From NCBI GenBank assembly GCA_030055515.1, contig JASFYI010000001.1, positions 434,001 through 498,000 on the forward strand: a stretch of DNA of 64,000 bases, in the 5' to 3' direction. Origin of the DNA: Methanolinea sp. GTDB lineage: Archaea; Halobacteriota; Methanomicrobia; Methanomicrobiales; Methanospirillaceae. The translations under genes and the position numbers were made by a program. The notes under the pieces were generated by a model. The model was given only the letters and a program-made list of their open reading frames with translations. It was not told the DNA's origin and made no database searches. This document shows, one piece after another, positions 47,419 to 55,747 of the stretch. Every line of letters starts with the position of its first letter. The first letter of the stretch is position 1.

Positions 47419-47485
47419 CGATGATGGATCCTTTGGCCCTTCCCGGGTAATGTAAGTTTTCCCGGCGGGAATTCCCTTTTCCCTA

Positions 47486-48496
47486 TCACGCTTGGGAAGG
47501 AATGTCGCCGCGGGAAAATCCCACGATGTGCGACGCGATGCACGCGGACAGGAAGATGTACATGAACGTGGTCGGCGTGAGAAACATGCCGTCCCCTGCG
47601 TCCGCGGAAGGGTTCCTCCCCGTAATTTCCTCGAGGAACGAGAGGAGGGTACCCCCGCTCCCCTGCGGGAGGAACCCGTCCAGTTCGAGGGTAGCCGACC
47701 CGGCCACCTCGCGGGGAGGGCTGAAGGAGAGGAGGAAAGGTCTCCCGTGGGAGAGGAAGAGACCGCGGATGTCAAGGGAGAGGGATACCCCCGCGGGGTA
47801 GGAATCCCAGCGGGAGAACCCGAGGGAGACGCGGTAGACGTTTTCTTCCCACCCGAGGTTCCTCCCGAAGCGGGAGAACGATATCCCCGCGACCACGGTC
47901 GCGAGGGGCCGCTGGGGCGCGACGTAGGCGGCGTAGTCCCTCGCCCTCTGGGCAAGTTCATCCCTCACTTCCCTGTCGGTGTAACCCCGGCTCTTTGTGT
48001 CGCGCTTCAGCTTCCATTCCCTCTTCACGTCGGGATCGGGATCGATGAAGAGCGTGAAATCGCAATACTCGCGGAGTTTCTCGGTGGAGAACGCGTGCAG
48101 TCCCTCGAGGATGAGGATTTTCCTGGGCGAGAACGGGAACGGTCCCACGATGCGACCCGTCGCGTGGTCGTACACCATCTTCTCGACCGGCAGGCCCTCC
48201 CTGAGCCGCGCGACGTCGCGCTCGAGGCGCGCGAGGTCATTTGCGCGCGGGGAGAGGGGGGTTATCCCGAGTGCCTTCCTCTCCTCCCTCCCGTAGATGT
48301 GGTAATCGTCGAGGGAGATGACCGAGACGAGATCGTCCCCGAGGATGTGCCGTATCGCCGCTGCGCACATCGACTTGCCCGAACCGCTGTCCCCCGCGAT
48401 ACCGACGATGTACGTGGTGCCCCGTGCATCGAGGGCCGCGCGGAGGGGGGAACCCCCGCCCGTTCCGCGGGCGTCCCCATCATTCACGCGTGGCAA
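47486..48496 (-). CDS. prk: Phosphoribulokinase (archaeal type)
   Basis: 336 residues of the PRK/uridine kinase family. P-loop GIAGDSGSGKS (about residues 32-42), then SLDDYHIYGREERKALGIT, PLSPRANDLARLERDVARL, PVEKMVYDHATGRI and ILILEGLHAFST. The order and the SLDDYH/D.R...G motif fit phosphoribulokinase better than uridine kinase. In methanogens such PRK forms ribulose-1,5-bisphosphate in the reductive hexulose-phosphate pathway with type III RuBisCO. No RuBisCO gene is in this window. It is downstream of fprA by 48 nt. Confidence 0.83.
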   Translation of the reverse strand: MPRVNDGDARGTGGGSPLRAALDARGTTYIVGIAGDSGSGKSMCAAAIRHILGDDLVSVISLDDYHIYGREERKALGITPLSPRANDLARLERDVARLREGLPVEKMVYDHATGRIVGPFPFSPRKILILEGLHAFSTEKLREYCDFTLFIDPDPDVKREWKLKRDTKSRGYTDREVRDELAQRARDYAAYVAPQRPLATVVAGISFSRFGRNLGWEENVYRVSLGFSRWDSYPAGVSLSLDIRGLFLSHGRPFLLSFSPPREVAGSATLELDGFLPQGSGGTLLSFLEEITGRNPSADAGDGMFLTPTTFMYIFLSACIASHIVGFSRGDIPSQA

Positions 48497-48544
48497 GTCA
48501 CCGTCGCCCCCCGTCCCTCCCGGCCGCGTCTTCGTGGCAGGTGC

Positions 48545-49732
48545 TTACCCGTGTATCCCGATTTCACGGTGTTTCTCCTCGATCTTGGCGGCGAGCTCCT
48601 CGAGTTTCCTGTGGTCCTCTGCGCGGGGAGTCCCCTTGATGTACACGGGCTCGATCAGCTCTGGCTTCGTGCGGGTGAGCATCCCCTTGAGCGCCTCGAC
48701 GGTGTTCCCGGCCCACCCGTACGACCCGATGATCGAGACGAACCTCGTCTTTGGCCTGAGCATGTTGAAGAGGAAAGTCGCGTGGACTGCGAGGGGATGG
48801 GGGCCGAAGAGGACCGTCGGTGTGCCGATGACGACCGTCGCAGCGTCCACGAGGGCCATCGCGAGTTCGCCGGTGTCGGTGGCGACGAGGTTGAAGGGGA
48901 GGACGCGGATCCCCCTCTCCACGAGCGCGTCGCAGAGGACGCGGACCATCTTCTCGGTGCTCCCGTGCATGCTCACGTAGCAGACGACGACCTCGTCCCT
49001 GACGCTGTCGGATATCCAGTCCCGGTACGCGGCGAGGATGACCTCTGGGCGGGAATGGACCGGCCCGTGGCTGGGGGCGATGATGGAGATCGGGATACCC
49101 TTCAGTTTCTCCATGTGCTCCTGGATGTTCTTGCGGAAGGGCATCATGATCTCGGCGTAGTACCTCTTCGCGGATGTGTGGAACAGCCGCTCGTCGCCCA
49201 TGAAGAGGTCGCTCTCCGCGTGGTGAGTCCCGAACAGGTCGCAGGAGAAGAGGACGCGGTCCTCGACGGCGTAGGTGACCATCGTCTCGGGCCAGTGGAC
49301 CCACGGGGTCATGAAGAACTGGAGCGTCTTTCCCCCGAGGTCGAGCTTCTCCCCGTCGCCGACGACGAGGCACCGCGCCGGGTCCACCTCGAGGAGGTGA
49401 ACGACGAGGTCCCTGCATTTTTCGTTCACGACGATCTGCGCGCGCGGGAAGAGTTCCGCGATCATCGGGAGGGACCCCGAGTGGTCCTGCTCGGCGTGGT
49501 TGACGACGATGTAGTCGAGGTTCTCGACCCTTGCCTTGACGAGGTTCGTGACGAGCTCGAGCTCCTTTGTGGGATCCACTGTGTCGATGAGTGCGGTCTT
49601 TTTTGACCCCTTCACGATGTACGAGTTGTAGCTCGTCCCGTGGGGGAGGGGGATGAGTGCATCAAAGAGTCTCCGGTCGAAATCCTGTACGCCTACCGCG
49701 AGGATACCCGGAACGATCTCGCGAACTGCCAC
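48545..49732 (-). CDS. fprA: F420H2 oxidase / A-type flavoprotein FprA
   Basis: 395 residues. The N-terminal metallo-beta-lactamase-like diiron domain has the NHAEQDHSGSLPM motif, DLFGTHHAESD and the SHGPVHSRP ligand region. The C-terminal flavodoxin domain has VVCYVSMHGSTEKMVRVL (FMN phosphate site) and IIGSYGWAGNTVE. In methanogens this enzyme reduces O2 to water with F420H2. The rubredoxin gene lies 12 nt upstream, giving a compact oxygen-defence operon. Confidence 0.95.
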   Translation of the reverse strand: MAVREIVPGILAVGVQDFDRRLFDALIPLPHGTSYNSYIVKGSKKTALIDTVDPTKELELVTNLVKARVENLDYIVVNHAEQDHSGSLPMIAELFPRAQIVVNEKCRDLVVHLLEVDPARCLVVGDGEKLDLGGKTLQFFMTPWVHWPETMVTYAVEDRVLFSCDLFGTHHAESDLFMGDERLFHTSAKRYYAEIMMPFRKNIQEHMEKLKGIPISIIAPSHGPVHSRPEVILAAYRDWISDSVRDEVVVCYVSMHGSTEKMVRVLCDALVERGIRVLPFNLVATDTGELAMALVDAATVVIGTPTVLFGPHPLAVHATFLFNMLRPKTRFVSIIGSYGWAGNTVEALKGMLTRTKPELIEPVYIKGTPRAEDHRKLEELAAKIEEKHREIGIHG

Positions 49733-49744
49733 ACGGACCCCTCC

Positions 49745-49903
49745 TCACTTCCGCCGGAACAGGGACGGCGCTGCCTTGCAGACGGGGCACCGCCAACCCT
49801 CAGGTAACCGTGAAAATTCGACTCCCGGCGGGATCCCCATGTCGGGTTCCCCCCTCTCCGGGCTGTACTCGTGCCCGCATATCGTGCATATGTACGAATC
49901 CAT
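49745..49903 (-). CDS. rub: Rubredoxin
   Basis: A 52-residue rubredoxin read directly from the minus strand. It starts MDSYICTICGHEYSPERG and has the second iron motif GWRCPVCKAAPSLF. The two CxxC pairs hold one iron. The spacing is standard. It sits immediately upstream of fprA, so it is the likely electron carrier or accessory for that oxidase. Confidence 0.93.
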   Translation of the reverse strand: MDSYICTICGHEYSPERGEPDMGIPPGVEFSRLPEGWRCPVCKAAPSLFRRK

Positions 49904-50056
49904 TCCTCAAATCCTGCCTTTATTCTCGGAATCAGGCATTAGATCGTGGAGGACGGGCAGGCTTAATTGTTTTCCTGCGGGAACGAAAACCGGGAGCAAT
50001 TCATCAAAACGCTTTTTTGGTCCGCGCCCCGACGTGAGAGGAGGACGATTCCACGC

Positions 50057-51136
50057 ATGACGATAATGAAGATACGGGGGGGCGACCTCGACCTCGTCGA
50101 GTACGAGTTTGTCACTTTCCGGCCCGGGGAGATCGTGAAGACCGCCGGGATCGCGTGCGAAAAGCCACCCGTCCCGTTTCCCGGTACCGTCACCGCGAAG
50201 GCTCCCGCCCGGATACACCTGACCGTCCTCGACATGAACCGCTTCTCCCCGTCCCGCCCCGGCGGCGGTGGCGTCGGTTTCGCGATACAGCTGTACTGCA
50301 CCGTCACGGTCTCCTGCACGGGGGGAGAGGTAAATATCGATTACAGCCGGCCCGCGCTCATCCGCCATTTCATCGAGGTGTTCAGGAAGGTCTCCGGGTA
50401 CAGCGGGGGTTTTACCGTCGTGGCGAGGGACCACCAGTACCAGCACGTGGGCTTAGGCTCCACGAGCACCGTGATGATTGCGCTTGCCCACGCGCTCAAC
50501 CGCGCTGTCGGCTCGCCCTTCTCGCCTGACCAGCTCCGGAAGATGGTCGGGTACAACTACGTCGAGGAGACCGTCGAGGGGAACGTCGCGTTCGGGTTCG
50601 AGACGGGTGTCGGGCCGGCAGTCTCCACCCACGGCGGGATGGCGATCATGGGCGACGACCTCACCCTGGTCTACCACCACCCGTTCGCGGAAGGGATGAA
50701 AGTCTACGTCGTGATTCCCCCGAGCGACACGTCCTCGGCGGGCACGAAGGAGTTCGACCTCCTCATGAACAGGGCGCGGACCCTCGACTACCGGGACAGG
50801 GAGCTCAAGGCCTACCTCATCATGATGGATTTCATCCCCGCCCTCGAGAGGGGGGATCTCCGGAGGATGGGCGAGATCATATGGGAATTCGATTTCCGCG
50901 GGTCCAAGAGGGCGGAAGTGGAACACCACAGCTTCGAGATCTACCACTACATGCACAGGCTCCGGGCAGCGGGCCTCGAGTTCGTGGGGATGAGCTCGGT
51001 CGGCCCCTCGATCGCGATCGTCACGGGGAGACCGGAGCGGGAAGTGGAGGAGATCGTCGGGGACCTCGGTCTCTCCATCGCCGTGAGGACGGCCGTGGAC
51101 AACAGGGGCCTCGAGATCACGGTGCAGGAGGAGTGA
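50057..51136 (+). CDS. mptG: Beta-ribofuranosylaminobenzene 5'-phosphate synthase
   Basis: 359 residues of the GHMP-kinase fold. Motifs: VTAKAPARIHLTVLDMNR, SRPGGGGVGFAIQL and the glycine-rich HVGLGSTSTVMIALAHALN. This enzyme joins 4-hydroxybenzoate (or 4-aminobenzoate) to PRPP with loss of CO2, the first committed step of tetrahydromethanopterin side-chain assembly. GAGGAGG lies about 10 nt upstream of ATG 50057; ATG 50066 is also possible. It is divergent from the rub-fprA operon. Confidence 0.92.
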   Translation: MTIMKIRGGDLDLVEYEFVTFRPGEIVKTAGIACEKPPVPFPGTVTAKAPARIHLTVLDMNRFSPSRPGGGGVGFAIQLYCTVTVSCTGGEVNIDYSRPALIRHFIEVFRKVSGYSGGFTVVARDHQYQHVGLGSTSTVMIALAHALNRAVGSPFSPDQLRKMVGYNYVEETVEGNVAFGFETGVGPAVSTHGGMAIMGDDLTLVYHHPFAEGMKVYVVIPPSDTSSAGTKEFDLLMNRARTLDYRDRELKAYLIMMDFIPALERGDLRRMGEIIWEFDFRGSKRAEVEHHSFEIYHYMHRLRAAGLEFVGMSSVGPSIAIVTGRPEREVEEIVGDLGLSIAVRTAVDNRGLEITVQEE

Positions 51137-51260
51137 AAACCGGGCGTCCCTTCCCTGCCGCGGGGAAAAGGGGAACTTCGGAATGTTTTTTCCCGCGCGG
51201 GGTCATACAGGTATGACTGGAATCCCGGAGGGAATCCCCCGCGGGAATGGTGCGTTCCCC

Positions 51261-51602
51261 ATGCACGAATTCGGCATTGCCTACGACATCTACGCGACGG
51301 CCCGGAGGGCAGCCCTCGAGCGGGATGCAAGGGACGTCCGGACGGTCCACGTGGAGTTCGGGGAGCTCGCGATGGTCAACCCCGAGCAGGTATCGTTCCT
51401 CTACAACACCCTCGTCGAGGATGACCCCCTCATGAAATCTTCCCGGCTCACGTGGTCGGTCGTCCCTGCCGTGACCCGGTGCGGCTGCGGGTACGAGGGG
51501 ACTGAGCGGTTCGTCTGTCCCCGCTGCGGGAAGTTCCCCGAGCTCGTGAAGGGGCGGGAGGTCGTCGTGACCCACATGGAGATAGAGGTGGACGAGGAAT
51601 GA
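51261..51602 (+). CDS. hypA: Hydrogenase nickel incorporation protein HypA
   Basis: 113 residues starting MHEFGIAYDIY (His2 is the nickel ligand). The zinc site is formed by CGCGYEGTERFVCPRCG. HypA delivers Ni2+ during maturation of [NiFe]-hydrogenase. The MHE start at 51261 is firmly set by the need for His2; the longer upstream frame is rejected. It overlaps hypE by ATGA. Confidence 0.94.
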   Translation: MHEFGIAYDIYATARRAALERDARDVRTVHVEFGELAMVNPEQVSFLYNTLVEDDPLMKSSRLTWSVVPAVTRCGCGYEGTERFVCPRCGKFPELVKGREVVVTHMEIEVDEE

Positions 51603-52594
51603 AGGTCACGCTCATGCACGGCGCGGGGGGAGAGGTCATGGGCGAACTCCTCGCGGTACTGACGCGGTTCGAGCACCGGAACGCGGGGGGCATCGGGCTC
51701 GAGGCGCTCGACGACGGTGCGGTCATTCCCCTCGGGGGGCAGAACGTGGTCTTCACCACGGACTCGCACGTCGTCCGCCCCGTGTTCTTCCCCGGCGGCG
51801 ATATCGGGAGGCTCGCGGTCTGCGGGACGGTAAACGACCTCGCGGTGATGGGAGCTAGACCAGTCGCCCTCTCCTGCAGCATGGTCATCGAGGAAGGGTT
51901 CGACTCCGCGGACCTCGAGAGGATCGTGAGGTCGATGGACGAGGCCCTCGGGGAATGCGGGGCGAGCATCGTGACCGGGGACACGAAGGTCCTCGAGAAG
52001 GGTGCCCTCGACGGGATCGTCGTGAACACGGCGGGGATAGGGATCGCGGAGCGGGTTGTCAGGGACTGCACCCTGCGCCCGGGCGACGCGATCATCGTGA
52101 GCGGGACCCTCGGCGACCACGGGATGACGATAATGGCGGAGCGCGCCGGGCTCGCGCTCGGGTCGCAGCTGTCGTCGGACGTCGCGCCGATCTGGGGGGT
52201 CGTGGAGAAGGCTCTTGCGGCAGGCGACATCCACGCGATGAAGGATCCCACGAGGGGCGGGTTTGCGAGCGCCATCAATGAGATGGCGCGCAAGAGCGGC
52301 GTAGGGGTCATTGTCAGGGAGGAGGACATCCCCGTGAAGAGGAGCGTGCGGAGCCTCTCGGAGCTGCTCGGGATAGACCCGCTCGAGGTCGCAAACGAGG
52401 GGAAGGTGGTGATGGGGGTCGCCGCGGGAGACGCGGAGGCCGTCCTCGACGCGATAAAGTCCCACCCGTACGGCAGGGACGCCGCTATCGTCGGGGAGGT
52501 CGTCGAGGGATCGGGGGTCATTCTCCGCACGGGGGTCGGCGGGGAACGCTTCATCGAGCCCCCGATGGGGGATCCCGTCCCCCGCGTCTGCTAG
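51599..52594 (+). CDS. hypE: Hydrogenase maturation protein HypE
   Basis: 331 residues of the PurM/AIR-synthase fold. Motifs: MHGAGGEVMGELLAVL, DDGAVIPLGGQNVVFTTDSH, DLAVMGARPVALSCSMVIEEGF, GDTKVLEKGALDGIVVNT and KDPTRGGFASAINEMA. The C-terminus ends GDPVPRVC, with the essential terminal cysteine that carries the thiocarbamate converted to cyanide for the NiFe site. The gene is translationally coupled to hypA. Confidence 0.96.
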   Translation: MKVTLMHGAGGEVMGELLAVLTRFEHRNAGGIGLEALDDGAVIPLGGQNVVFTTDSHVVRPVFFPGGDIGRLAVCGTVNDLAVMGARPVALSCSMVIEEGFDSADLERIVRSMDEALGECGASIVTGDTKVLEKGALDGIVVNTAGIGIAERVVRDCTLRPGDAIIVSGTLGDHGMTIMAERAGLALGSQLSSDVAPIWGVVEKALAAGDIHAMKDPTRGGFASAINEMARKSGVGVIVREEDIPVKRSVRSLSELLGIDPLEVANEGKVVMGVAAGDAEAVLDAIKSHPYGRDAAIVGEVVEGSGVILRTGVGGERFIEPPMGDPVPRVC

Positions 52595-52599
52595 GTCTG

Positions 52600-53178
52600 C
52601 TAAGGTACCGGGAACCCCGTCTTCTCGAGGAGGTAGTGTCGCAGGAGCGAGAGCGCTTCCTCCTCCCTCGGGCCGCCACACTTGTGCACGATTCCCGCGT
52701 GGTGCACGATGAGCCGCGCGATCTCCTCGTCTTTCTGCCGGACGTAGCGCGTCGCATGGATCGTCGCCTCGATGACGCTCGAAAAACCCCTGTTCACGGG
52801 GTGGACGCGGGGCGTGACGACCTCCTCCCTCATGGGCTCGAGGACGGCGACGAGCGCGTCGGCCGTCTCCCTCGCCTCGGAAACGCGGAACGCGACCCAA
52901 GCCTCCGCCGCGCGGAGTCTCTGGACGACCGTGTCTCCCGCCTTCTCCTCGCAGAGTTCCCCGGGTTGCGGGTCCGAGAACGCCGTCCGGACGTAAAGGA
53001 CAGGGTCGTGGACGATGTTCGCGACGATCCACCGGTGCCGGCCCAGGTTGTCGTGGGTATGGCTCCCGCGGTACACGACCATCGAGTACCTGCCGCCGCG
53101 CAGGATGATCCCCATCGGCGCGGCATTGTCCCTCGTCGTCGCGATGACCTCGTTGATGCCCTCCCCTAGCAGTCCCAT
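52600..53178 (-). CDS. DUF447 family protein
   Basis: 192 residues beginning MGLLGEGINEVIATTRDNA, with PMGIILRGGRYSMVVYRGSH and NIVHDPVLYVRTAF, the pattern of archaeal DUF447 proteins (flavin-reductase-like split barrel expected). The function is not established. ATG 53178 overlaps the upstream CitG-like gene by 13 nt. From memory, DUF447 and CitG-like genes recur together in organisms with tetrahydromethanopterin, which agrees with mptG lying 2 kb away. Confidence 0.82.
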   Translation of the reverse strand: MGLLGEGINEVIATTRDNAAPMGIILRGGRYSMVVYRGSHTHDNLGRHRWIVANIVHDPVLYVRTAFSDPQPGELCEEKAGDTVVQRLRAAEAWVAFRVSEARETADALVAVLEPMREEVVTPRVHPVNRGFSSVIEATIHATRYVRQKDEEIARLIVHHAGIVHKCGGPREEEALSLLRHYLLEKTGFPVP

Positions 53179-53981
53179 TCCCACCCTTCCCCGAGCGCGG
53201 TGTAGATCGACGCGATGACGATGTCCGCCGTCGAGCCGGGATTGATCCCCTTCTCGATGCACTCCTGGTCGAATGACTGGAGGTCCCGCGTGCCCTCGAG
53301 GACCTGGCGCGCCATCTCCATGACCCGCGCGGCGACTTCCCTCCCGTGCTTCTTGATGACGAAAGTGTCGGGCTCGAGCGCGAGGAGGGAGAGGTAGGCA
53401 CTGACGATCCCCTGCCTCCCGCACCCCGCGGAGTGGAGGAGGTCCGCCCCCCTCCTCGTCACCTGGAAACCGGAGACCCACTCCCGGGCGACCATGTCCC
53501 GGGGCGCGGAGAAGAGCATCAGGTCGTAGAGGGTCATGCGCCTCCTCTGGATCTCGAGGATGGACGAGGGGTCGTTCACGTCGAGCTCGTGCCCAGGGAT
53601 GACGCGGACGGACGTCTTCCCGAATGCCCTGTAGAATTCCACGGCGTCCTCGACCGTCGTTTCCCGGACGAGTCTCCGCGCACCCTCTATCCCGTCCCCC
53701 GCCACGAGAGGGACGAGGAGGATGAATGCACCAAAGTGCGTGTTCCCCCCGGAGTGCCCGCCGGTCCGCTCCACGGCCTCGTGGATGAGGCTCCCGATTC
53801 CCCTCCCCCCTGTCTCCGCGGCCCGGAACACCGGTCCCGACATGATGGCAGAGGCGAGGAAGTGTTCGAGCCGGGTCCCGGGGAAGTCGTGGCAGCGGTC
53901 CACGTTGCCCGGCTTAGGGAACGCGGCGACCTCGAGGACCATCGCGAGCTGAGCCCGTTCAGCGCGTGTGAGGTTCCCCAT
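53166..53981 (-). CDS. CitG/MdcB-like triphosphoribosyl-dephospho-CoA synthase family protein
   Basis: 271 residues with FPKPGNVDRCHDFPGTRLEH near the start, GGHSGGNTHFGAFILLVPL, and KGINPGSTADIVIASIYTAL near the end, all typical of the CitG fold. In bacteria CitG makes the prosthetic group of citrate lyase. Methanogens lack that enzyme, so the protein must use a related substrate; a role in methanopterin assembly is my inference from context. It overlaps the genes on both sides (23 and 13 nt). Confidence 0.83.
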   Translation of the reverse strand: MGNLTRAERAQLAMVLEVAAFPKPGNVDRCHDFPGTRLEHFLASAIMSGPVFRAAETGGRGIGSLIHEAVERTGGHSGGNTHFGAFILLVPLVAGDGIEGARRLVRETTVEDAVEFYRAFGKTSVRVIPGHELDVNDPSSILEIQRRRMTLYDLMLFSAPRDMVAREWVSGFQVTRRGADLLHSAGCGRQGIVSAYLSLLALEPDTFVIKKHGREVAARVMEMARQVLEGTRDLQSFDQECIEKGINPGSTADIVIASIYTALGEGWEWDC

Positions 53982-55101
53982 GTTGGAAGAATAGGTAGTG
54001 CAGGATCTTATCAGCGAGCTGTTTCTTCAGCCTCATGTACTCCTGGCGCGAGAGCCCGCACTGGGAGAGGGTCATGTCGCGGAACATGCACGGTGAAGAG
54101 TCCTTGCAGCACCACGCGAGACTCCCAAAACATGTCTGCGCCCCGGGCTCGAGGGGAGTCCCCGCGACCGCTTCCATCTTGAATGACATGTACTCCTCCC
54201 GCGAGAGGCCGATCTTCTCGAGCATGGGCAGGAGGGGACAGTTCTTGACCGGCATGCAGCAGAACGTGAGGGCCCGGACATCCCCGCCGCGGCAGAGCTG
54301 CTTGGGCGCGTTGTACCACCCGTGCTCGTCCGCGTGGCGGGCGATCGCGGCATCGAGCCCCGCGAGTGTCCGGATGTCCGCCTTCCTCGCGAGCGAGACG
54401 AGATCGGCGCCGTGGGAGAACATCTCCCTCACCCGGTCGAAGGTGTGCATGGAATTGTTCGCGATGAGGACGAGGGGGCACGAATTCCGGATCTGCCGGA
54501 TCTTCTGGTAGCCAAAGTCCATCAGGTCGACGTGGATGATGTCGGCCCCGGCCCGCCATATCTTCCGCGCGAGGAGGCGGTCGTCCGCGCTCACGCCCGC
54601 CCGTATCTTCACGGAGACGCAGACGTCCTCCCGCTTCAGCGCGCGTATCTCCTCTTCGAGGAGGTCGGGGTGCAGGAGGAGGTACTCCCCCGAGCGTGCC
54701 TCCACCATGGGTCCCTGCCTGCAGTGGGCATCGATCTCGTACACGACCCCGTCACCGATCTGCGACGCCACCTCCGCGAAGGCCCCGGGGGTGCTCCCGC
54801 GGAGGTTCAGGCCGCACACGACGTCCGAGCCCTCCATCTGCCGTACCTGGCGCGAGAGTTCCTCGACGGGGTCATCGTACAGGAATTCCTTCCTGCCCGT
54901 GCGTTCCATCTCCCTGCTCGCCGCCATCGTGGGACCGTCGATGGAGAATCCCCCGAGGAACGCGAGCCCGACGTGGGACGCCCGGGCGAGGGCATACTCG
55001 GCGTTCACGGTGCCGGCCATCGCGGAGAGCGCGAGGGGGGACTTGATCGCCCGTCCATTGACGAGGAGGTCGTACCTTTGGTGACTGCGCGTGGAATCCA
55101 T
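53959..55101 (-). CDS. Methanogenesis marker 9-type protein (dihydrouridine-synthase-like barrel with Cys-rich C-terminus)
   Basis: About 380 residues. An FMN-type TIM barrel resembling tRNA-dihydrouridine synthase is seen in PLALSAMAGTVNAEYALA, VVCGLNLRGSTPGAFAEVA, CVSVKIRAGVSADDRLLARK and ADIIHVDLMDFGYQKIRQIR. It is followed by a cysteine-rich tail with RALTFCCMPVKNCPLLPML, AQTCFGSLAWCCKDSSPCMF and SQCGLSRQEYM, likely an iron-sulfur site. This fits the methanogen-specific marker 9 family. The start is uncertain: ATG 55101 follows two TATA-like boxes, so longer versions (to 55167) are less likely. Confidence 0.75.
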   Translation of the reverse strand: MDSTRSHQRYDLLVNGRAIKSPLALSAMAGTVNAEYALARASHVGLAFLGGFSIDGPTMAASREMERTGRKEFLYDDPVEELSRQVRQMEGSDVVCGLNLRGSTPGAFAEVASQIGDGVVYEIDAHCRQGPMVEARSGEYLLLHPDLLEEEIRALKREDVCVSVKIRAGVSADDRLLARKIWRAGADIIHVDLMDFGYQKIRQIRNSCPLVLIANNSMHTFDRVREMFSHGADLVSLARKADIRTLAGLDAAIARHADEHGWYNAPKQLCRGGDVRALTFCCMPVKNCPLLPMLEKIGLSREEYMSFKMEAVAGTPLEPGAQTCFGSLAWCCKDSSPCMFRDMTLSQCGLSRQEYMRLKKQLADKILHYLFFQHGEPHTR

Positions 55102-55143
55102 CGGGAGGCCGTCCGTCACGGGAACCGTGCTGTACACGAAGTT

Positions 55144-55174
55144 CTTATAAATTCGATCTCCTCCCATATAAAGG
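55144..55174 (-). promoter_or_regulatory. Promoter of the marker-9 operon
   Basis: Two TATA-like elements on the minus strand, CCTTTATATG (55165-55174) and AATTTATAAG (55144-55153). The second is correctly spaced for a short leader before ATG 55101. Confidence 0.45.
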
Positions 55175-55336
55175 TGGACTATCGGGAGTCTCCCCCGTGC
55201 ACGCGTGCGCCACTCCGTGCGGGACACGTTCCCACCCCCCGGACACGGAGGCGGGCCGGGCCCAAGTGTTACTCCCGGGGATCCGTTGTCTTAAATCGGC
55301 AACAATTTTACCGATGGTTGTAATACACTACGGTAC

Positions 55337-55738
55337 ATGGGTAAAAAAGGACTTTTACTGGTCGGGCACGGGAGTAAGCTCCCCTACAACAAGGAGCTCG
55401 TGGAGGCAACGGCCCGCCTGATAAGGGAGAGGCGACCGGACTACATCACGAGGTGCGGGTTCATGAATATCGATACCCCGACGATAAAGGACGCCCTCGA
55501 GGAGTTCCGGCACGACGAGATCGATGCCCTCGTGGTGGTCCCGCTCTTCCTCGCGAGGGGGGTGCACATCCTTGAGGATATCCCCGCCGAGCTCGGGCTA
55601 AAGAAAGGCCAATCAAGGGGGGAGTTCGCCCTGAACGGGAAGACCATCCCCCTCGTGTACGCCGAGCCCATCGGGAGCGACCCCCTCCTCGCGGACCTGA
55701 TGATCAGGAACGCCGAGAGGGCGCTCTCGACCCTCTGA
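55337..55738 (+). CDS. cfbA: Sirohydrochlorin nickelochelatase CfbA
   Basis: A 133-residue single-domain CbiX-type chelatase. Motifs: MGKKGLLLVGHGSKLPYN with the metal-binding His, CGFMNIDTPTIKDALEEF, VVVPLFLARGVHILEDIP with the second His, and VYAEPIGSDPLLADLM. It inserts Ni2+ into sirohydrochlorin, the first committed step to coenzyme F430. A TATA-like CTTAAATCGG about 45 nt upstream is the probable promoter for the cfb operon. Confidence 0.94.
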   Translation: MGKKGLLLVGHGSKLPYNKELVEATARLIRERRPDYITRCGFMNIDTPTIKDALEEFRHDEIDALVVVPLFLARGVHILEDIPAELGLKKGQSRGEFALNGKTIPLVYAEPIGSDPLLADLMIRNAERALSTL

Positions 55739-55747
55739 CGTCGTCCC

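Noticed and set aside
45817-47424. A 535-codon plus-strand frame opposite trkH
   Set aside because: Almost entirely Glu, Asp, Arg and His; an antisense shadow of the membrane protein gene.
47486-48496. Uridine kinase
   Set aside because: The P-loop protein is of the same superfamily, but the SLDDYH and SPRAND motifs and the length fit phosphoribulokinase better.
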